Assembly (NCBI GenBank): GCA_016716475.1
Contig: JADJWG010000004.1
Span: 124,001 to 188,000 of the forward strand
Origin: Phycisphaerales bacterium
GTDB taxonomy: Bacteria > Planctomycetota > Phycisphaerae > UBA1845 > Fen-1342
Reading direction: 5' to 3'
DNA length: 64,000 bases
Shown piece by piece: positions 7,397 to 17,077 of this stretch; within the stretch, counting starts at the first letter, position 1, and the number at the start of each line of letters is the position of its first letter. The notes beneath the pieces are model-generated. The model did no database searches. It saw only the letters and a list, made by a program, of their open reading frames with translations, and was not told the origin of the DNA. The position numbers were made by a program, and so were the translations under genes.

Positions 7397-9718
7397 TCAG
7401 TTCCACCGTACCGTGCAGATGGCGCCGTCGGATTGGGTCCAGGTGGCGGTGGTGGTGTCACCGTCGGCCCGGGCCTGTGCGAGCGCCGTCCCCGCAGCAT
7501 CCACGACTTCGAGCGCCCGCAGTGCCGCACCGCGGCAGGTGAGCGTGATACGCGCGGTGCTGTCGCAATCCACTTCCGCCTCCAGGTCGACGTGCAGCCC
7601 GCGGTAGTGCAGTCCGCGCAGCGCGAACCTTCGCCCGGCCGTGCGCAACTGTGGCGGCAGCACAGGAGAAACGTGAAAGGCCGCGGCCTCCGCGTCGGCC
7701 GTCTCCCGGAAGCCGAAGATGCTGCGAATGATGTGTAGCGGCAGCGTCGCGCCCCAGCCGTAGGCCTCACCGCCGGGTTCCTGATCGGCGGCCAGCGGCC
7801 AGTACTCGCACGCCACGCCCGGCACACGGTAGTTGTAGGTATCGGCCGGGTCGGCGAAACGCAGCTCACGCTGGTCGAGCCGCGGGTAGATGCGCTCGGC
7901 GATGTCGGCGGTTGCCTCGGCCGCAAGCTTGCGTAGACCGGCGGTCCAGGCCGCCTCGGTGTAGGCGAGGAAGTAGGACGGCCATTCCAGCCAGTGGCGC
8001 GGGTTCTGCCTGAAGTAGTCGAATCGCGGCTGCAGTGCGGTAATCTGCTCGCTCGAAGCGACCCCGCAGGTCAGTGGGGCCAGCATCATGATGTCGATGT
8101 AGTCGGGTAGCACGATGGGCTGCTGGGTGCGGACGTCAAAGTCGCGGAACCAGCCGTCGACGAACATGGCGCGTGTGCTCGCGGTGCGCTGCTCGGCGAG
8201 CTGCCGCCACCGCGGGATATCGGCGGTAGCTCCGGCGATCTCCGCGAACAGCCCCATGTTGCGCAGGGCTTCGGCCACGCTCGCCTCGACATCGACGGTG
8301 CGGACGGTGTCCGCGCTGCCGCCCTCGACCGCGGGAAAGCGTTGCGAGCCGTCCTGGCCGGACTCCCAGTCGCAATGGCAGTGGAACCAGCCGTCCGCGT
8401 CGGTGCGGTGCTCGAACCACCATTCGAGGTACGCCTTGAGGTGCGGGTACAGGCGCGTGATCCAGGCGCGATCACCGGTCGCGGCGTACAGCGCGCGCAG
8501 CGCGAGGAACGGGAAGCACCACGAGGGAGCCGTGCCGCAGGCCGCGCCGTCGGCGGCGATCATGTTCATGCTGCCGTCTTCGCGATAACAGGGCACGTAG
8601 GGCTCCGGTGCATCGGCAAACGTACCGAAGAGCACTTCGGTGGCGATGTCCGGGGCGGCGTGGGCGAGCGCGAACATGTCCAGTGCGGCCTCGCCGAGCA
8701 CGACGCGCGGAGAGTGAATCTGCATCGCGTCCCAACGGTGGCGGAAGATGCCGAGCGGCGGGCGCACGTTCATCCGCAGAGTCTCAAAGTCGTACACCCA
8801 GCCGCGGCGCCAGGCGGCGGGCCAGTCGCCCTCCAGGCGCGGCGCGCGGGACCAGAACGCATCGTCGTCCGCGACGCGTTCCGCGAGTGCGGCGCGCCCG
8901 GTCGGCTGCGCCGCGCGCCAGGAACGGAGCGCGGCCGACTCGTTTGTTGCGCGATTGAGCGTGACGAGCAGTTCCGTCTGCGCGCCGGGGGCGAGCACCA
9001 GATCCCAGGCGAGTGTGGCGTGCATGGGGCCCGGACCGCGCACCGTCGCGCCTTCGAGATCGGCCCCACCGTGGCGGCACCATTCCTGCCATGCGGCGAC
9101 GTCGGCAGTGGCGGTATGGGCGTCGGGCGGCCGGTCGGCGCCGAGCACGAAGTAGTCTCCGTAGGCCCAGATGGCGCTGACCAGCGCGCCGTCCGCGGCG
9201 CGGTAGCGCGTGCCGATGCCGTCGGCCCCCCACCAGCGGGTAAGCCACAGGCCGTAGATGTGGGTTGCGAGCAAGCGCGCGTCCCGCGGCTGTGCGGTTT
9301 CGTTGGAGAGCGTCACGAGGCAGGCGAGCGTATGCTCAGCCGCGAGGAAGTAGCGCGCGTTAAGGCGGACGCCGCCGAGCGCGGTGTCGTAGCTGAAGAC
9401 GTTCTTCGAATGATGGCGGGAGACCAGCGGCTCAGGCCGTGCGGCGACATCGGCGGGTGTGACCAGGGTCGCATCTCCGACCCGCAGGCCGAGTTGCAGG
9501 AGTGCGAGATAGTTCATGTGCCCCCGGGTACCGCTGCCGTAGGTTCCCTTGAAGCTGCGGAGCCACCAGCCGAAGCCGAGTGGTGGCGCGGAGCGCAGCA
9601 CGCCGGAGCGTTTGAGCACCATGCTGTGGTGGGGGTTGTCGAGGTAGCCGTGCGGGGTGTAGTCATCGAGCGGAAAAGCCGTTGCACGGGTGGCGGTTGC
9701 AGCAGACATGGGGGGCAT
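7397..9718 (-). CDS. GH63/MGH1-like glycoside hydrolase
   Basis: A 773-residue protein. The N-terminal half is beta-rich. The second half is an alpha/alpha-toroid catalytic domain rich in W and Y, with WFHCHCDWESGQD as the acidic catalytic loop, corresponding to the WDSGMD-type loop of GH63/GH37/mannosylglycerate-hydrolase-like enzymes. The C-terminus returns to beta-strands. No signal peptide is evident, so it probably acts in the cytoplasm on a glucoside or mannoside. The ATG at 9718 follows AAGGAA. It converges with the metallopeptidase (15 bp). The substrate is not determined. Confidence 0.72.
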   Translation of the reverse strand: MPPMSAATATRATAFPLDDYTPHGYLDNPHHSMVLKRSGVLRSAPPLGFGWWLRSFKGTYGSGTRGHMNYLALLQLGLRVGDATLVTPADVAARPEPLVSRHHSKNVFSYDTALGGVRLNARYFLAAEHTLACLVTLSNETAQPRDARLLATHIYGLWLTRWWGADGIGTRYRAADGALVSAIWAYGDYFVLGADRPPDAHTATADVAAWQEWCRHGGADLEGATVRGPGPMHATLAWDLVLAPGAQTELLVTLNRATNESAALRSWRAAQPTGRAALAERVADDDAFWSRAPRLEGDWPAAWRRGWVYDFETLRMNVRPPLGIFRHRWDAMQIHSPRVVLGEAALDMFALAHAAPDIATEVLFGTFADAPEPYVPCYREDGSMNMIAADGAACGTAPSWCFPFLALRALYAATGDRAWITRLYPHLKAYLEWWFEHRTDADGWFHCHCDWESGQDGSQRFPAVEGGSADTVRTVDVEASVAEALRNMGLFAEIAGATADIPRWRQLAEQRTASTRAMFVDGWFRDFDVRTQQPIVLPDYIDIMMLAPLTCGVASSEQITALQPRFDYFRQNPRHWLEWPSYFLAYTEAAWTAGLRKLAAEATADIAERIYPRLDQRELRFADPADTYNYRVPGVACEYWPLAADQEPGGEAYGWGATLPLHIIRSIFGFRETADAEAAAFHVSPVLPPQLRTAGRRFALRGLHYRGLHVDLEAEVDCDSTARITLTCRGAALRALEVVDAAGTALAQARADGDTTTATWTQSDGAICTVRWN

Positions 9719-9796
9719 GCGTTCCTTCCGATTCCCCCGGCGGGCTGGACATTTGCACGAGTGCGCAGCCGACGGACCGGCGCGCCGTGGTCCGGA

Positions 9797-10768
9797 TTAC
9801 TCGGCGCGCTCGGTGGCGGCGGCGGCCTGCTGGCACAGAAACAGCACGGCCATGCGGACGGCGAGGCCGTTGGTCACCTGCTGGAGGATGCTTGAATTCG
9901 GTCCGTCAGCGACATCCGCGGCGAGTTCAATGCCGCGGTTGACCGGGCCGGGGTGCATGATGAGCACGTCCGGGCGGCAGCGCCGCAGACGGTCGCGATT
10001 CATGCCGAAAAAGCGGACATACTCCCGCACGGAGGGGAAGCCGCTGCTGGTCATGCGTTCCTTCTGGATGCGGAGCATATTGATGACGTCCATCTCCGGC
10101 AGCACGGATTCAAAGTCGTGCGTGACGCGCGCGCCCATGGCTTCAAACGAGCGAGGTGCGAGCGTAGGCGGCCCGACCAGCGTGACCCGGGCACCGAGTT
10201 TCTGCAGGCCGCGGATGTCGGAACGGGCGACGCGAGAATGCGAGATGTCACCCACGATGGCGACGTTCAGGCCGTCGATGCGGCCCTTGCGCTCGCGAAT
10301 GGTGAAGAGGTCGAGCAGGGCCTGCGTCGGGTGGGCGTGCTGGCCGTCGCCGGCGTTGATCACGCAGCAGTTGACGGACGCGGCCAGGTGCTTGGCGGCC
10401 CCGGCGGCGGGGTGCCGCAGGACCATGATGTCGACCCCCATGGCCTCGATATTTCGAGCGGTGTCGATCAGCGTCTCGCCCTTCTGAGTGGACGACATCT
10501 TCTCGGCGAAGTCGATGACGGTGGCGGAAACGCGCTGCGCGGCCAGCTCGAAGCTCATGCGTGTGCGGGTACTGTCCTCGAAGAACATGTTCACGACGAC
10601 CCGCCCGCGCAGCGCCGGCACCTTCTTCACACTGCGGGTGGAGACCTCCTGGAAGCTCTGGGCCGTGTCGAGCACATGCAGGATCTCCTCACGACTCAGT
10701 TCGGAGAGCGTGAGGAGGTGTTTGCGGGTCCAGAGCAGGGGTTCAACGTTCGCTGTCGCTGCGGTCAT
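9797..10768 (-). CDS. pyrB: Aspartate carbamoyltransferase catalytic subunit
   Basis: A 323-residue enzyme that joins carbamoyl phosphate and aspartate, the first committed step of pyrimidine synthesis. The carbamoyl-phosphate loop FEDSTRTRMSFE, the HAHPTQALLD motif and the HPGPVNRG aspartate-side motif are all intact. The start at 10768 overlaps the end of pyrR by 26 bp, indicating translational coupling. No pyrI is seen, so regulation is probably through PyrR. Confidence 0.95.
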   Translation of the reverse strand: MTAATANVEPLLWTRKHLLTLSELSREEILHVLDTAQSFQEVSTRSVKKVPALRGRVVVNMFFEDSTRTRMSFELAAQRVSATVIDFAEKMSSTQKGETLIDTARNIEAMGVDIMVLRHPAAGAAKHLAASVNCCVINAGDGQHAHPTQALLDLFTIRERKGRIDGLNVAIVGDISHSRVARSDIRGLQKLGARVTLVGPPTLAPRSFEAMGARVTHDFESVLPEMDVINMLRIQKERMTSSGFPSVREYVRFFGMNRDRLRRCRPDVLIMHPGPVNRGIELAADVADGPNSSILQQVTNGLAVRMAVLFLCQQAAAATERAE

Positions 10769-11285
10769 CGAGTTCGACCTCATCCACGCCATCCACCTCG
10801 GTGAGCTTGACGCGGACGATGTGATGCGCTTCCGTGTCGGTGTGGAGTCCGACGAAATCGGCCTGAATCGGCAACTCGCGGCGCCCGCGGTCCACCAGCA
10901 CAGCCAGCCGGACGGCCTGGGGGCGCCCGAGATCGACGATAGCGTCGAGGGCCGCTCGCACCGACCGGCCCGTATAGAGCACGTCGTCCACGAGCAGCAG
11001 CCAGGTATCCGTGACGTCGAAGTCGATCTCCGTGCCACGCAGCATGGCCTTGGGGCCGATGGTGGTGAGGTCGTCGCGATAGAGGGTGATGTCGAGGACC
11101 CCGAAATGGTCCGGGGGCCGGCCGGCCTTCGCCAGCAGGGGCAGCAGGCGGCGAGCCAAGGTCTCACCACGTCGGCGGATTCCCACCAGCGCAAAGGGGA
11201 CTTCGCGCGGGGCGGCCCCGGCCACGCTGCGCGCCAGCTTTTCGAGCGTGTCGCACATTTCCGCCTGGTTAAGCAAGAGCGTCAT
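10743..11285 (-). CDS. pyrR: Bifunctional pyr regulator / uracil phosphoribosyltransferase PyrR
   Basis: A 180-residue type I phosphoribosyltransferase-fold protein. The PRPP-binding loop LLVDDVLYTGRSVRAALDAI is canonical for PyrR, as are GIRRRGETLA and the C-terminal VELDD. It binds pyr mRNA in response to UMP and can act as a uracil phosphoribosyltransferase. The chosen start (MTLLLNQAEM) fits family length; an in-frame ATG at 11312 adds nine residues, and neither has a clear ribosome site. It is the first gene of a pyrR-pyrB operon. Confidence 0.93.
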   Translation of the reverse strand: MTLLLNQAEMCDTLEKLARSVAGAAPREVPFALVGIRRRGETLARRLLPLLAKAGRPPDHFGVLDITLYRDDLTTIGPKAMLRGTEIDFDVTDTWLLLVDDVLYTGRSVRAALDAIVDLGRPQAVRLAVLVDRGRRELPIQADFVGLHTDTEAHHIVRVKLTEVDGVDEVELDDRSDSER

Positions 11286-11370
11286 GGCTGCGTAGCGTAG
11301 CGGCGGTGCCATGGTGGTGGAAGAGGTGTCGTCGGGGTGCGAGCCGGGCCCTGGCGCGGTAAGCTGGATA

Positions 11371-11391
11371 CCCCCGACAATCGCTCGGGGG
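11371..11391. promoter_or_regulatory. Inverted repeat in the pyrR / M24-peptidase divergent spacer
   Basis: CCCCCGA (11371-11377) and TCGGGGG (11385-11391) form a perfect 7-bp stem around a 7-base loop. It lies in the leader of pyrR and upstream of the divergent peptidase, so it could be an attenuator stem, a terminator without a U-tract, or an operator. No clear PyrR-binding consensus loop was recognised. Confidence 0.3.
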
Positions 11392-11439
11392 GGGACAATG
11401 CTGGTGATCCTTGTTCCGGCTGGCACGGAGGGTGTGCTC

Positions 11440-12570
11440 ATGCGGCCTGTGTCCGTGGCTATTCCGTCCGAGATCGTCCGCGATCACGTCGCCCGGCTCG
11501 GCGACCTGATGCGGGCAGCCGACTACACGGCCGTCATCGTGTTTGCCCCAGCCAACATGCTGGCCTTCGTCGGTGTGCCCTACAGCGCTTCCGACCGGTT
11601 GACCTGTGCCGCCATAACGCGAGAGGGCGCCGTACATGCGATCTGTCCGGCCTTCGAACGGCCGGGGTTCGCGGACGTCGAGGACTGGGTGCAGATTCAC
11701 ACCTGGGCGGAAGATAGCGATGCTTACGCGGCCCTGGCGGCGGCCCTGGCGACCGATGGCATCCGGCGCGGGCGGCTGGGTGTGGATGGACGTATCTGGC
11801 TCGAGGCGTTCGAGCGTTTCAAGTCAGTGTTTCCAGAGATGCAGGTGGATTCAGCGGAACATTTGCTGCGCGCGGTGCGCATCTGCAAGTCGCCGGCGGA
11901 ACAGGCCATCCTGCGGGCGGCGCACGCCCTGGGCGAGCGGGCCTTCCTGGAGCTTGCGACGCTCATGCGGGCCGGTATCAGCGAGCGCGCCCTGCACGAC
12001 GAACTCACGACCCGCTGCGCTCCGCTGGGGCTGGTCGTCAGCCCGCTGATCCAATCGGGGCCGAACGCATCTGCGCCGCACCATCTGACCGACGAACGCG
12101 TCTTACGGGCCGGGGATGCGATCGTCGTGGACAGTGTCACGCGGTACCGCGGCTACTTCAACGACCTTACGCGGACGTGGGTGCTGGGAACACCTGGTAC
12201 GCAGGTCAGGAGCGCCTATCGTGCGGTGCGTACAGCACAGGCCGCGGCGATCGAAGCGGCGCGCCCGGGCGTGGCGGCGGGGGAACTGGATGCGATTGCC
12301 CGCCGCGTCATTACCGAGGCGGGCTTCGGGCCGTGCTTCGTCCACCGGCTCGGCCACGGGATCGGGCTGGAGTGCCACGAACCGCCGTACCTGGTGGCCG
12401 GTAATGGCGAGCCGTTGCGGGCCGGCATGTGCATGACCGTCGAGCCGGGCATTTACGTGCCGGGGGAGTTTGGCATTCGCATAGAAGATGACATCATCAT
12501 CACGGCCGACGGCTGTGAAGTGATCCGCGGCGAACTCGCCACCGACGTATGTCCACACTTTGACGCCTGA
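11440..12570 (+). CDS. M24 family Xaa-Pro aminopeptidase-like protein
   Basis: A 376-residue cytoplasmic metallopeptidase of the Xaa-Pro peptidase/prolidase/creatinase fold. The N-terminal creatinase domain covers ~1-130; the pita-bread domain follows. The dinuclear-metal ligands are present: two Asp in VVDSVTRYRGYFNDLTRTW, His in HRLGHGIGLECHE, Glu in VEPGIYV and Glu in IRIEDDI. The ATG at 11440 follows GGAGGG by 7 bases, so I prefer it to two upstream in-frame starts. It is divergent from pyrR and converges with the lipocalin gene. Confidence 0.9.
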   Translation: MRPVSVAIPSEIVRDHVARLGDLMRAADYTAVIVFAPANMLAFVGVPYSASDRLTCAAITREGAVHAICPAFERPGFADVEDWVQIHTWAEDSDAYAALAAALATDGIRRGRLGVDGRIWLEAFERFKSVFPEMQVDSAEHLLRAVRICKSPAEQAILRAAHALGERAFLELATLMRAGISERALHDELTTRCAPLGLVVSPLIQSGPNASAPHHLTDERVLRAGDAIVVDSVTRYRGYFNDLTRTWVLGTPGTQVRSAYRAVRTAQAAAIEAARPGVAAGELDAIARRVITEAGFGPCFVHRLGHGIGLECHEPPYLVAGNGEPLRAGMCMTVEPGIYVPGEFGIRIEDDIIITADGCEVIRGELATDVCPHFDA

Positions 12571-12577
12571 GCACGGG

Positions 12578-13126
12578 CTATTCATCCCTTTCGATGCGCT
12601 GCGGTGGGCGGATCAGCCGGCTCACGCTGTAGTCCTGTGCCGGCAGGCGGCTGGTGATGTCCGCGTAAAGATCATCGGACATGGTGGGTGTGCGGCTGAG
12701 AATCCAAAGCACGCTTCGGGTAGGTTCCCCGACGACGGCCCACTCGTAGTCCGGGTCAAGGTCGATGATCCAGTAGGGGGCTTCAAAGAACCCGAACCTG
12801 ACGAGCAGCTTGCCGGGTTCGTCCGCGTTCGGGCGACGGGCGGTGGCGCGGGCTTCGACTACCGGGCCATCCACGCTGCCATTGCGACAGCGGTTCACGA
12901 CCAGCACGGTGCCGTCGCCGCGGAGCGTATACTCCGCGGTCGTCGCGACGCAGTCCGTGCCCTGGAACCAGTTCGGGTACCGGGCGATCTCGTACCACTT
13001 GCCCGCGTAACGCTCCAGGTCCACGTCGGGCACGGTGTAAAGCGGCGTGCCGATCACGCCGGAACACCCGGTCAACAGCCCGAGTACCCCCAGGTACAGT
13101 ACGCCGACTCCCATCATTGCACGCAT
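12578..13126 (-). CDS. blc: Lipocalin lipoprotein (Blc-like)
   Basis: A 182-residue lipoprotein. The signal peptide ends in the lipobox LLTGC. The mature part has the lipocalin signature YAGKWYEIARYPNWFQ and the later strands of the eight-stranded barrel, ending with SRTPTMSDDLYADI as in bacterial Blc. Such proteins bind lysophospholipids or fatty acids at the outer membrane. The ATG at 13126 follows CAGGAG. It converges with the M24 peptidase gene (7 bp between stops). Confidence 0.9.
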   Translation of the reverse strand: MRAMMGVGVLYLGVLGLLTGCSGVIGTPLYTVPDVDLERYAGKWYEIARYPNWFQGTDCVATTAEYTLRGDGTVLVVNRCRNGSVDGPVVEARATARRPNADEPGKLLVRFGFFEAPYWIIDLDPDYEWAVVGEPTRSVLWILSRTPTMSDDLYADITSRLPAQDYSVSRLIRPPQRIERDE

Positions 13127-13321
13127 TCTGACGTCTCCTGCATGCTGGCGACGTACGCGCGTGCTTCGGCCGGTAGGTGGAAGCCATCCAGCGCGCGGGC
13201 CGCAAGTGTCATTGCCCCTGCGGCGGCGCAACCCCAGTGGCCGCGCTACCCGCTCCGGGCACGCTCCTGCGCTCCCACGCTCAAGGGATTGTAGTCACAG
13301 GGAACCGTGCCACCGCGGATG

Positions 13322-13849
13322 TTACGGCGGCGTCCGCAACCCCAGCCGCAACGCGTCCGCCGACGCCAGGATCAGCTCCCGCACTTTCGCGAGTGACTGC
13401 GGAATGACTTTCACATCCGCCAGCACCGCCATGAAATTCACGTCCCCCGCCCAGCGTGGCACGATGTGGAGGTGCAGATGCCCAGGCAGGCCGGCGCCGG
13501 CGCAATGCCCGAGATTCATCCCGAGGTTGAAGCCCTGGGCGTTGAGCGCGGCCGCGAGGGCCTGCTTGAGATTGCGGGCTTGTTGCATGAGCTCCAGCAG
13601 GGTTGCATCCGAAAGATCCTCCGGAGCGGCACGGTGTTCCCGCGGAGCGATCAGAAGGTGCCCGCTGCTGTACGGAAAGCGGTTCAGCAGGACGATGGTG
13701 CTCGGCCCGCGCCAGAGGACATAGTTGGCCGCATCCTGCTCGGGCGACCGTTCAGCGGCACACAGGAAGCACGCCTCGTCGGTCGTGCCGAGACTGTCGA
13801 TGTACTCCATGCGCCAAGGAGCCCAGAGGTTCTGCTGGAAATCGCTCAT
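13322..13849 (-). CDS. HIT family hydrolase (Ap4A-phosphorylase-like)
   Basis: A 175-residue nucleotide-binding protein. The HIT triad is GHLHLHIVPRW; the CFLC motif near residue 27 is half of the zinc site seen in the long HIT subfamily. NRFPYSSGHLLIAPREH is the second family signature. It is expected to hydrolyse or phosphorolyse dinucleoside polyphosphates or AMP conjugates. It starts 9 bp from the end of the esterase gene on the same strand, so the two are probably co-transcribed. Confidence 0.9.
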   Translation of the reverse strand: MSDFQQNLWAPWRMEYIDSLGTTDEACFLCAAERSPEQDAANYVLWRGPSTIVLLNRFPYSSGHLLIAPREHRAAPEDLSDATLLELMQQARNLKQALAAALNAQGFNLGMNLGHCAGAGLPGHLHLHIVPRWAGDVNFMAVLADVKVIPQSLAKVRELILASADALRLGLRTPP

Positions 13850-13858
13850 GCAGACCCC

Positions 13859-15340
13859 TCAGCGCCGCGCGGAAACCTCTTCGAGCAGTTCGTCCTGTTG
13901 GAGGCGGGGCAGCACCCGGATGCGACGTTCCGCCCGGTGTTCGCGGCCTTCGTTCGTCACAATTCGGACTTCGAGCAAGTAGTCCCCGGCCAGCTTCAGC
14001 AAGCGTTCTCCCTGCAACCCTTTGCCCAGCGGTTCGCCGTTCAGCAGCCATGCGAAGGTGGCGGAATCGATCCATGCCGCAGGGCAGTCCGCGGCATAAA
14101 CGAGCAGCAGTGGCTCGAAGCCGACAGTCGCCGACACGCGAATTGTGGCGGTTGCAAGCAAGGGGTCGAACGGCGTGGCGTGCTCCTCGTGAATAGGATC
14201 CGGAGGGTCCTTGCCCGGCGGGCGGGCGACGGTGGTGAGCCCCGAATGCTGCAACGCTGTCTTGTTGGTTGCGGAAGCAGACCCGGTGGACTTGTCATGG
14301 GGCCCGGCGTCCGGGGCGGTGTGGGACGGGAGATCCGCATCGCGGCCAGGGCCCGCGACGACCTGTGGACGGCGGGGGGTCTCGTAGCGGCCGACCTGTG
14401 AGTCCGCGCTTGCATACGCGGCCATACGCGGATCGCGTTCCAGTTCCCGCAGTCCGCCCGCCATGAGTTCCAGCCCCGCAGGGTTGCCGTCGCGCGCGAT
14501 GCGGCGGCTGAGGATGTCGGGCGGGGTTTTCGGGGTTGCCCCGCAGACGCGGGCGAAGAAATCGGCCGCGAGATCCGGTGTGCGTTCGTGTCCGAGGCGG
14601 CCCAGGTGGACCCAGGCGAAGTTGCGGTACCCATGGGTTTCGTACCAGGTCTTGGCCTCGTCGGACTCCTCTTTGCAGATGGGGACATCGAGCTCGGTCG
14701 TGAGGACCAGCACCGGGTGGTAGATCGAGCGCTTGGCCCACTCCGAATCCAGCACAATGGCGGAGAAGTTGCCTTGTCGTGATACGAGGGCGGTAAACCG
14801 CTCAGGGTGGCGATTGAGCATGTAGTGCGCGATATAGCCCCCGGAGGAAAAACCCGTGGAGAGCACATGGCGGGGATCGGCGCGCGTCGTCCTGAAGACG
14901 TGATCCATGACCGCCAAGGTTGCGAGTTCGTCTCCGCGAAATTCCTTGTTGATGCGTTGGAGCGGGAACTCGCCAAGGAGGAAGTCGAACGTCCGCAGTT
15001 CCGGCGAGGCGACGATGTATCCGTAGCGGTCGGCTTCCTGCTGCCACTCAAGGGCCTGGAACCAGGCCACATCATAGGGCTTCATCCCGTGGAAGTTCAT
15101 GATCAGCGGCCATGACCTGGCCGCGCGGTCCTCTTCGGACGCCTGCACATAATCTTCGGGGAGGTAGAGGTAATAGCTACGCTGCGTGGATGGCTCGGTG
15201 AGGAGCTGAAGCGTGCCGTTGCCGCGCGGCTGGGGCACGTGGCATCCGCCGAGCAACAGCACAAGCAGGCCCGCTGTCGCGAGACCAAGGGGATGGCGGC
15301 AAGCGCCACGGTGCAGCCCTGTGACTGTGCCCTGAACCAT
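13859..15340 (-). CDS. Esterase/PHB-depolymerase-like lipoprotein
   Basis: A 493-residue exported lipoprotein; the N-terminus ends in LLLGGC. The alpha/beta-hydrolase domain follows, with the nucleophile elbow in STGFSSGGYIAHYML, a probable acid in TTELDVPIC and a His in LGRLGHERTPD; this matches LpqC/PHB-depolymerase-like esterases. A proline/serine-rich linker (~310-390) joins a C-terminal Ig/PKD-like domain (FDPLLATATIRVSATVGFEP...). The ATG at 15340 is preceded by GGAGG at 11 bases. Substrate unknown. Confidence 0.72.
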   Translation of the reverse strand: MVQGTVTGLHRGACRHPLGLATAGLLVLLLGGCHVPQPRGNGTLQLLTEPSTQRSYYLYLPEDYVQASEEDRAARSWPLIMNFHGMKPYDVAWFQALEWQQEADRYGYIVASPELRTFDFLLGEFPLQRINKEFRGDELATLAVMDHVFRTTRADPRHVLSTGFSSGGYIAHYMLNRHPERFTALVSRQGNFSAIVLDSEWAKRSIYHPVLVLTTELDVPICKEESDEAKTWYETHGYRNFAWVHLGRLGHERTPDLAADFFARVCGATPKTPPDILSRRIARDGNPAGLELMAGGLRELERDPRMAAYASADSQVGRYETPRRPQVVAGPGRDADLPSHTAPDAGPHDKSTGSASATNKTALQHSGLTTVARPPGKDPPDPIHEEHATPFDPLLATATIRVSATVGFEPLLLVYAADCPAAWIDSATFAWLLNGEPLGKGLQGERLLKLAGDYLLEVRIVTNEGREHRAERRIRVLPRLQQDELLEEVSARR

Positions 15341-15606
15341 CAAAATCGGCTGCCTCCAGCGGGTACCCGCGCGGATGCGTTCAGACCGCAACGCCGGCCA
15401 GTGATCTGGGAAGCGGGTCGAATGATCCTGACACGCTCCCGCCGCACGCCACCGGCCCATGATTGGCTATTGCGAGTGTACCCGTACGGCGCGGGGGCGG
15501 CAACATCGGCAGGGACATGGGCTTAGAAGCGATTACAGGACGCGGGGCTGCCCTGTTGCTCTTGGCAGCCGCTTCGCAGACACTCGCCATGTGCCCGGAG
15601 AAACTC
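15341..15606. other. Divergent spacer between esterase and deaminase genes
   Basis: It contains the outward start regions of both genes. Upstream in-frame starts for the deaminase at 15517 and 15589 fall in it, but they lack ribosome sites. No RNA gene was seen. Confidence 0.4.
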
Positions 15607-17049
15607 GTGCCGTTCCTCATTCATGACACGACGCTGCTTACTCCGTTGGGCGACGGCATGGCTGTTCGTCCGCACACAAGTATCAGGATTGCGGAAGGGT
15701 TCGTGGTTGAGATCGCACCGGCCGGGGCCTTCCTGGCCAGAATCTCGGCCGGCGAATTCGACGAAGTTGTGTGCGGGCGTCAACACCTCACTATCCCGGG
15801 CTTCGTGAATACGCATCATCACCTCTTCCAGGCGCTGACGCGGTGCTTGCCGGCGGCGCAAAACGCTCACCTGTTCCGCTGGCTGTTGGCGCTGTACGAG
15901 CGTTGGCGGCACTTGGACGCCTACGCCGTGCGCACGGCCGCCCAAATCAGCATCGCAGAATTGTTGTTACATGGGTGTACCACCACCAGCGATCACTTCT
16001 ACATGTTCCCCCGGGGGAGCGATGTACGCATCGAAGCGGTGCTCGAGGCGGCGGCCGTGCTGGGGATCCGGCTGCATCTGTGCCGGGGCAGCATGTCGCT
16101 GGGCCAGCGGCACGGGGGGTTGCCGCCCGATGATTGCGTGGAGGACGACGACGCCATCCTCGCGGATTGCGTCCGCGTTTTGGATGCATACCACGACCCG
16201 CGCCCAGGCGCGCTCCGGCGGATTGACCTGGCGCCGTGCTCACCGTTCAACGTGACTCCCGAGTTACTGCGTGATACGCGGGTACTGGCCCGCGAGCGCG
16301 GCGTGCTGCTGCATACCCACCTGGCGGAGACGTTGGAGGAGGAAGCGTTCTGCCTGGAGCGCTTCGGTTGTCGGCCCTTGCAGTACCTGGCAGACTTGGA
16401 CTGGCTCGGGCCGGATGTGTACCTCGCGCATGGGGTGCATCTCTCTGCGGTGGAGATCGCCCAACTCGCTCGGACACAAACGGGGGTCAGCCACAACCCT
16501 GTTTCAAATTTGCGCCTCGGTAGTGGCGTGGCACCCTTGCAAGAGTGGCTTTCGGCAGGCGTACGGGTCGGTCTCGGAGTGGATGGCGCGAGCAGCAACG
16601 ATGGGGGAAACATCTTGGCGGTGGGTAAGCAGGCGCTGCTGTTGGCCCGGCTGCGCACGGCGCTGGGGCATCGTCCGGGGACCACGGGTGCGGCGGACGG
16701 CGCAGCGGCCACGGCGTGGACGGCAGAGGGCGCACCCCTCCTACCGGCGGCGGTGGTGCTGCGGTTGCTGACGGCCGGTGGGGCGGCATGTCTGAATCGG
16801 CCGGAATTGGGACACCTGGACATCGGGTCGGCGGCCGATGTGGCGATGTTCCGGCGTGATGATCCAGCGCTGGCGGGGGCCGCGGCACAGGATCCGGTGG
16901 CGGCACTGGTGTTGTGTGATGCGCCGCGGGCGGACCGGGTGTTTGTGGCGGGGCGGGAGGTGGTGCGCGCTGGCCGGCTGACGGCGCTGGACGAGCTTGC
17001 GCTGGGCGCTGAGTTTGAGCAGCTCGTGGCGGCCCGGTTCGCGCGCTGA
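15607..17049 (+). CDS. Amidohydrolase, 8-oxoguanine-deaminase-like
   Basis: A ~480-residue TIM-barrel metal-dependent deaminase. Metal ligands are visible: NTHHH, HTHLAET, HGV in YLAHGV, and the catalytic Asp in VGLGVDGASSNDG. The stretch FQALTRCLPAAQ, GCTTTSDHFY and SLGQRHGGLPPDD follow the 8-oxoguanine deaminase subgroup (PA0142-like) closely, so I infer hydrolytic deamination of 8-oxoguanine or an s-triazine-like purine. I chose GTG at 15607 because CGGAG precedes it by 6 bases and the protein then begins at the usual beta-strand. ATG at 15589 or 15517 is possible. Confidence 0.82.
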   Translation: MPFLIHDTTLLTPLGDGMAVRPHTSIRIAEGFVVEIAPAGAFLARISAGEFDEVVCGRQHLTIPGFVNTHHHLFQALTRCLPAAQNAHLFRWLLALYERWRHLDAYAVRTAAQISIAELLLHGCTTTSDHFYMFPRGSDVRIEAVLEAAAVLGIRLHLCRGSMSLGQRHGGLPPDDCVEDDDAILADCVRVLDAYHDPRPGALRRIDLAPCSPFNVTPELLRDTRVLARERGVLLHTHLAETLEEEAFCLERFGCRPLQYLADLDWLGPDVYLAHGVHLSAVEIAQLARTQTGVSHNPVSNLRLGSGVAPLQEWLSAGVRVGLGVDGASSNDGGNILAVGKQALLLARLRTALGHRPGTTGAADGAAATAWTAEGAPLLPAAVVLRLLTAGGAACLNRPELGHLDIGSAADVAMFRRDDPALAGAAAQDPVAALVLCDAPRADRVFVAGREVVRAGRLTALDELALGAEFEQLVAARFAR

Positions 17050-17077
17050 GGCGCCTTGCACCGGAGGTGGTGCGTGC

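Noticed and set aside
8342..9895. 517-codon + strand open frame opposite the glycoside hydrolase
   Set aside because: Composition is arginine/glycine-rich nonsense, and the minus strand has the glycosidase motifs.
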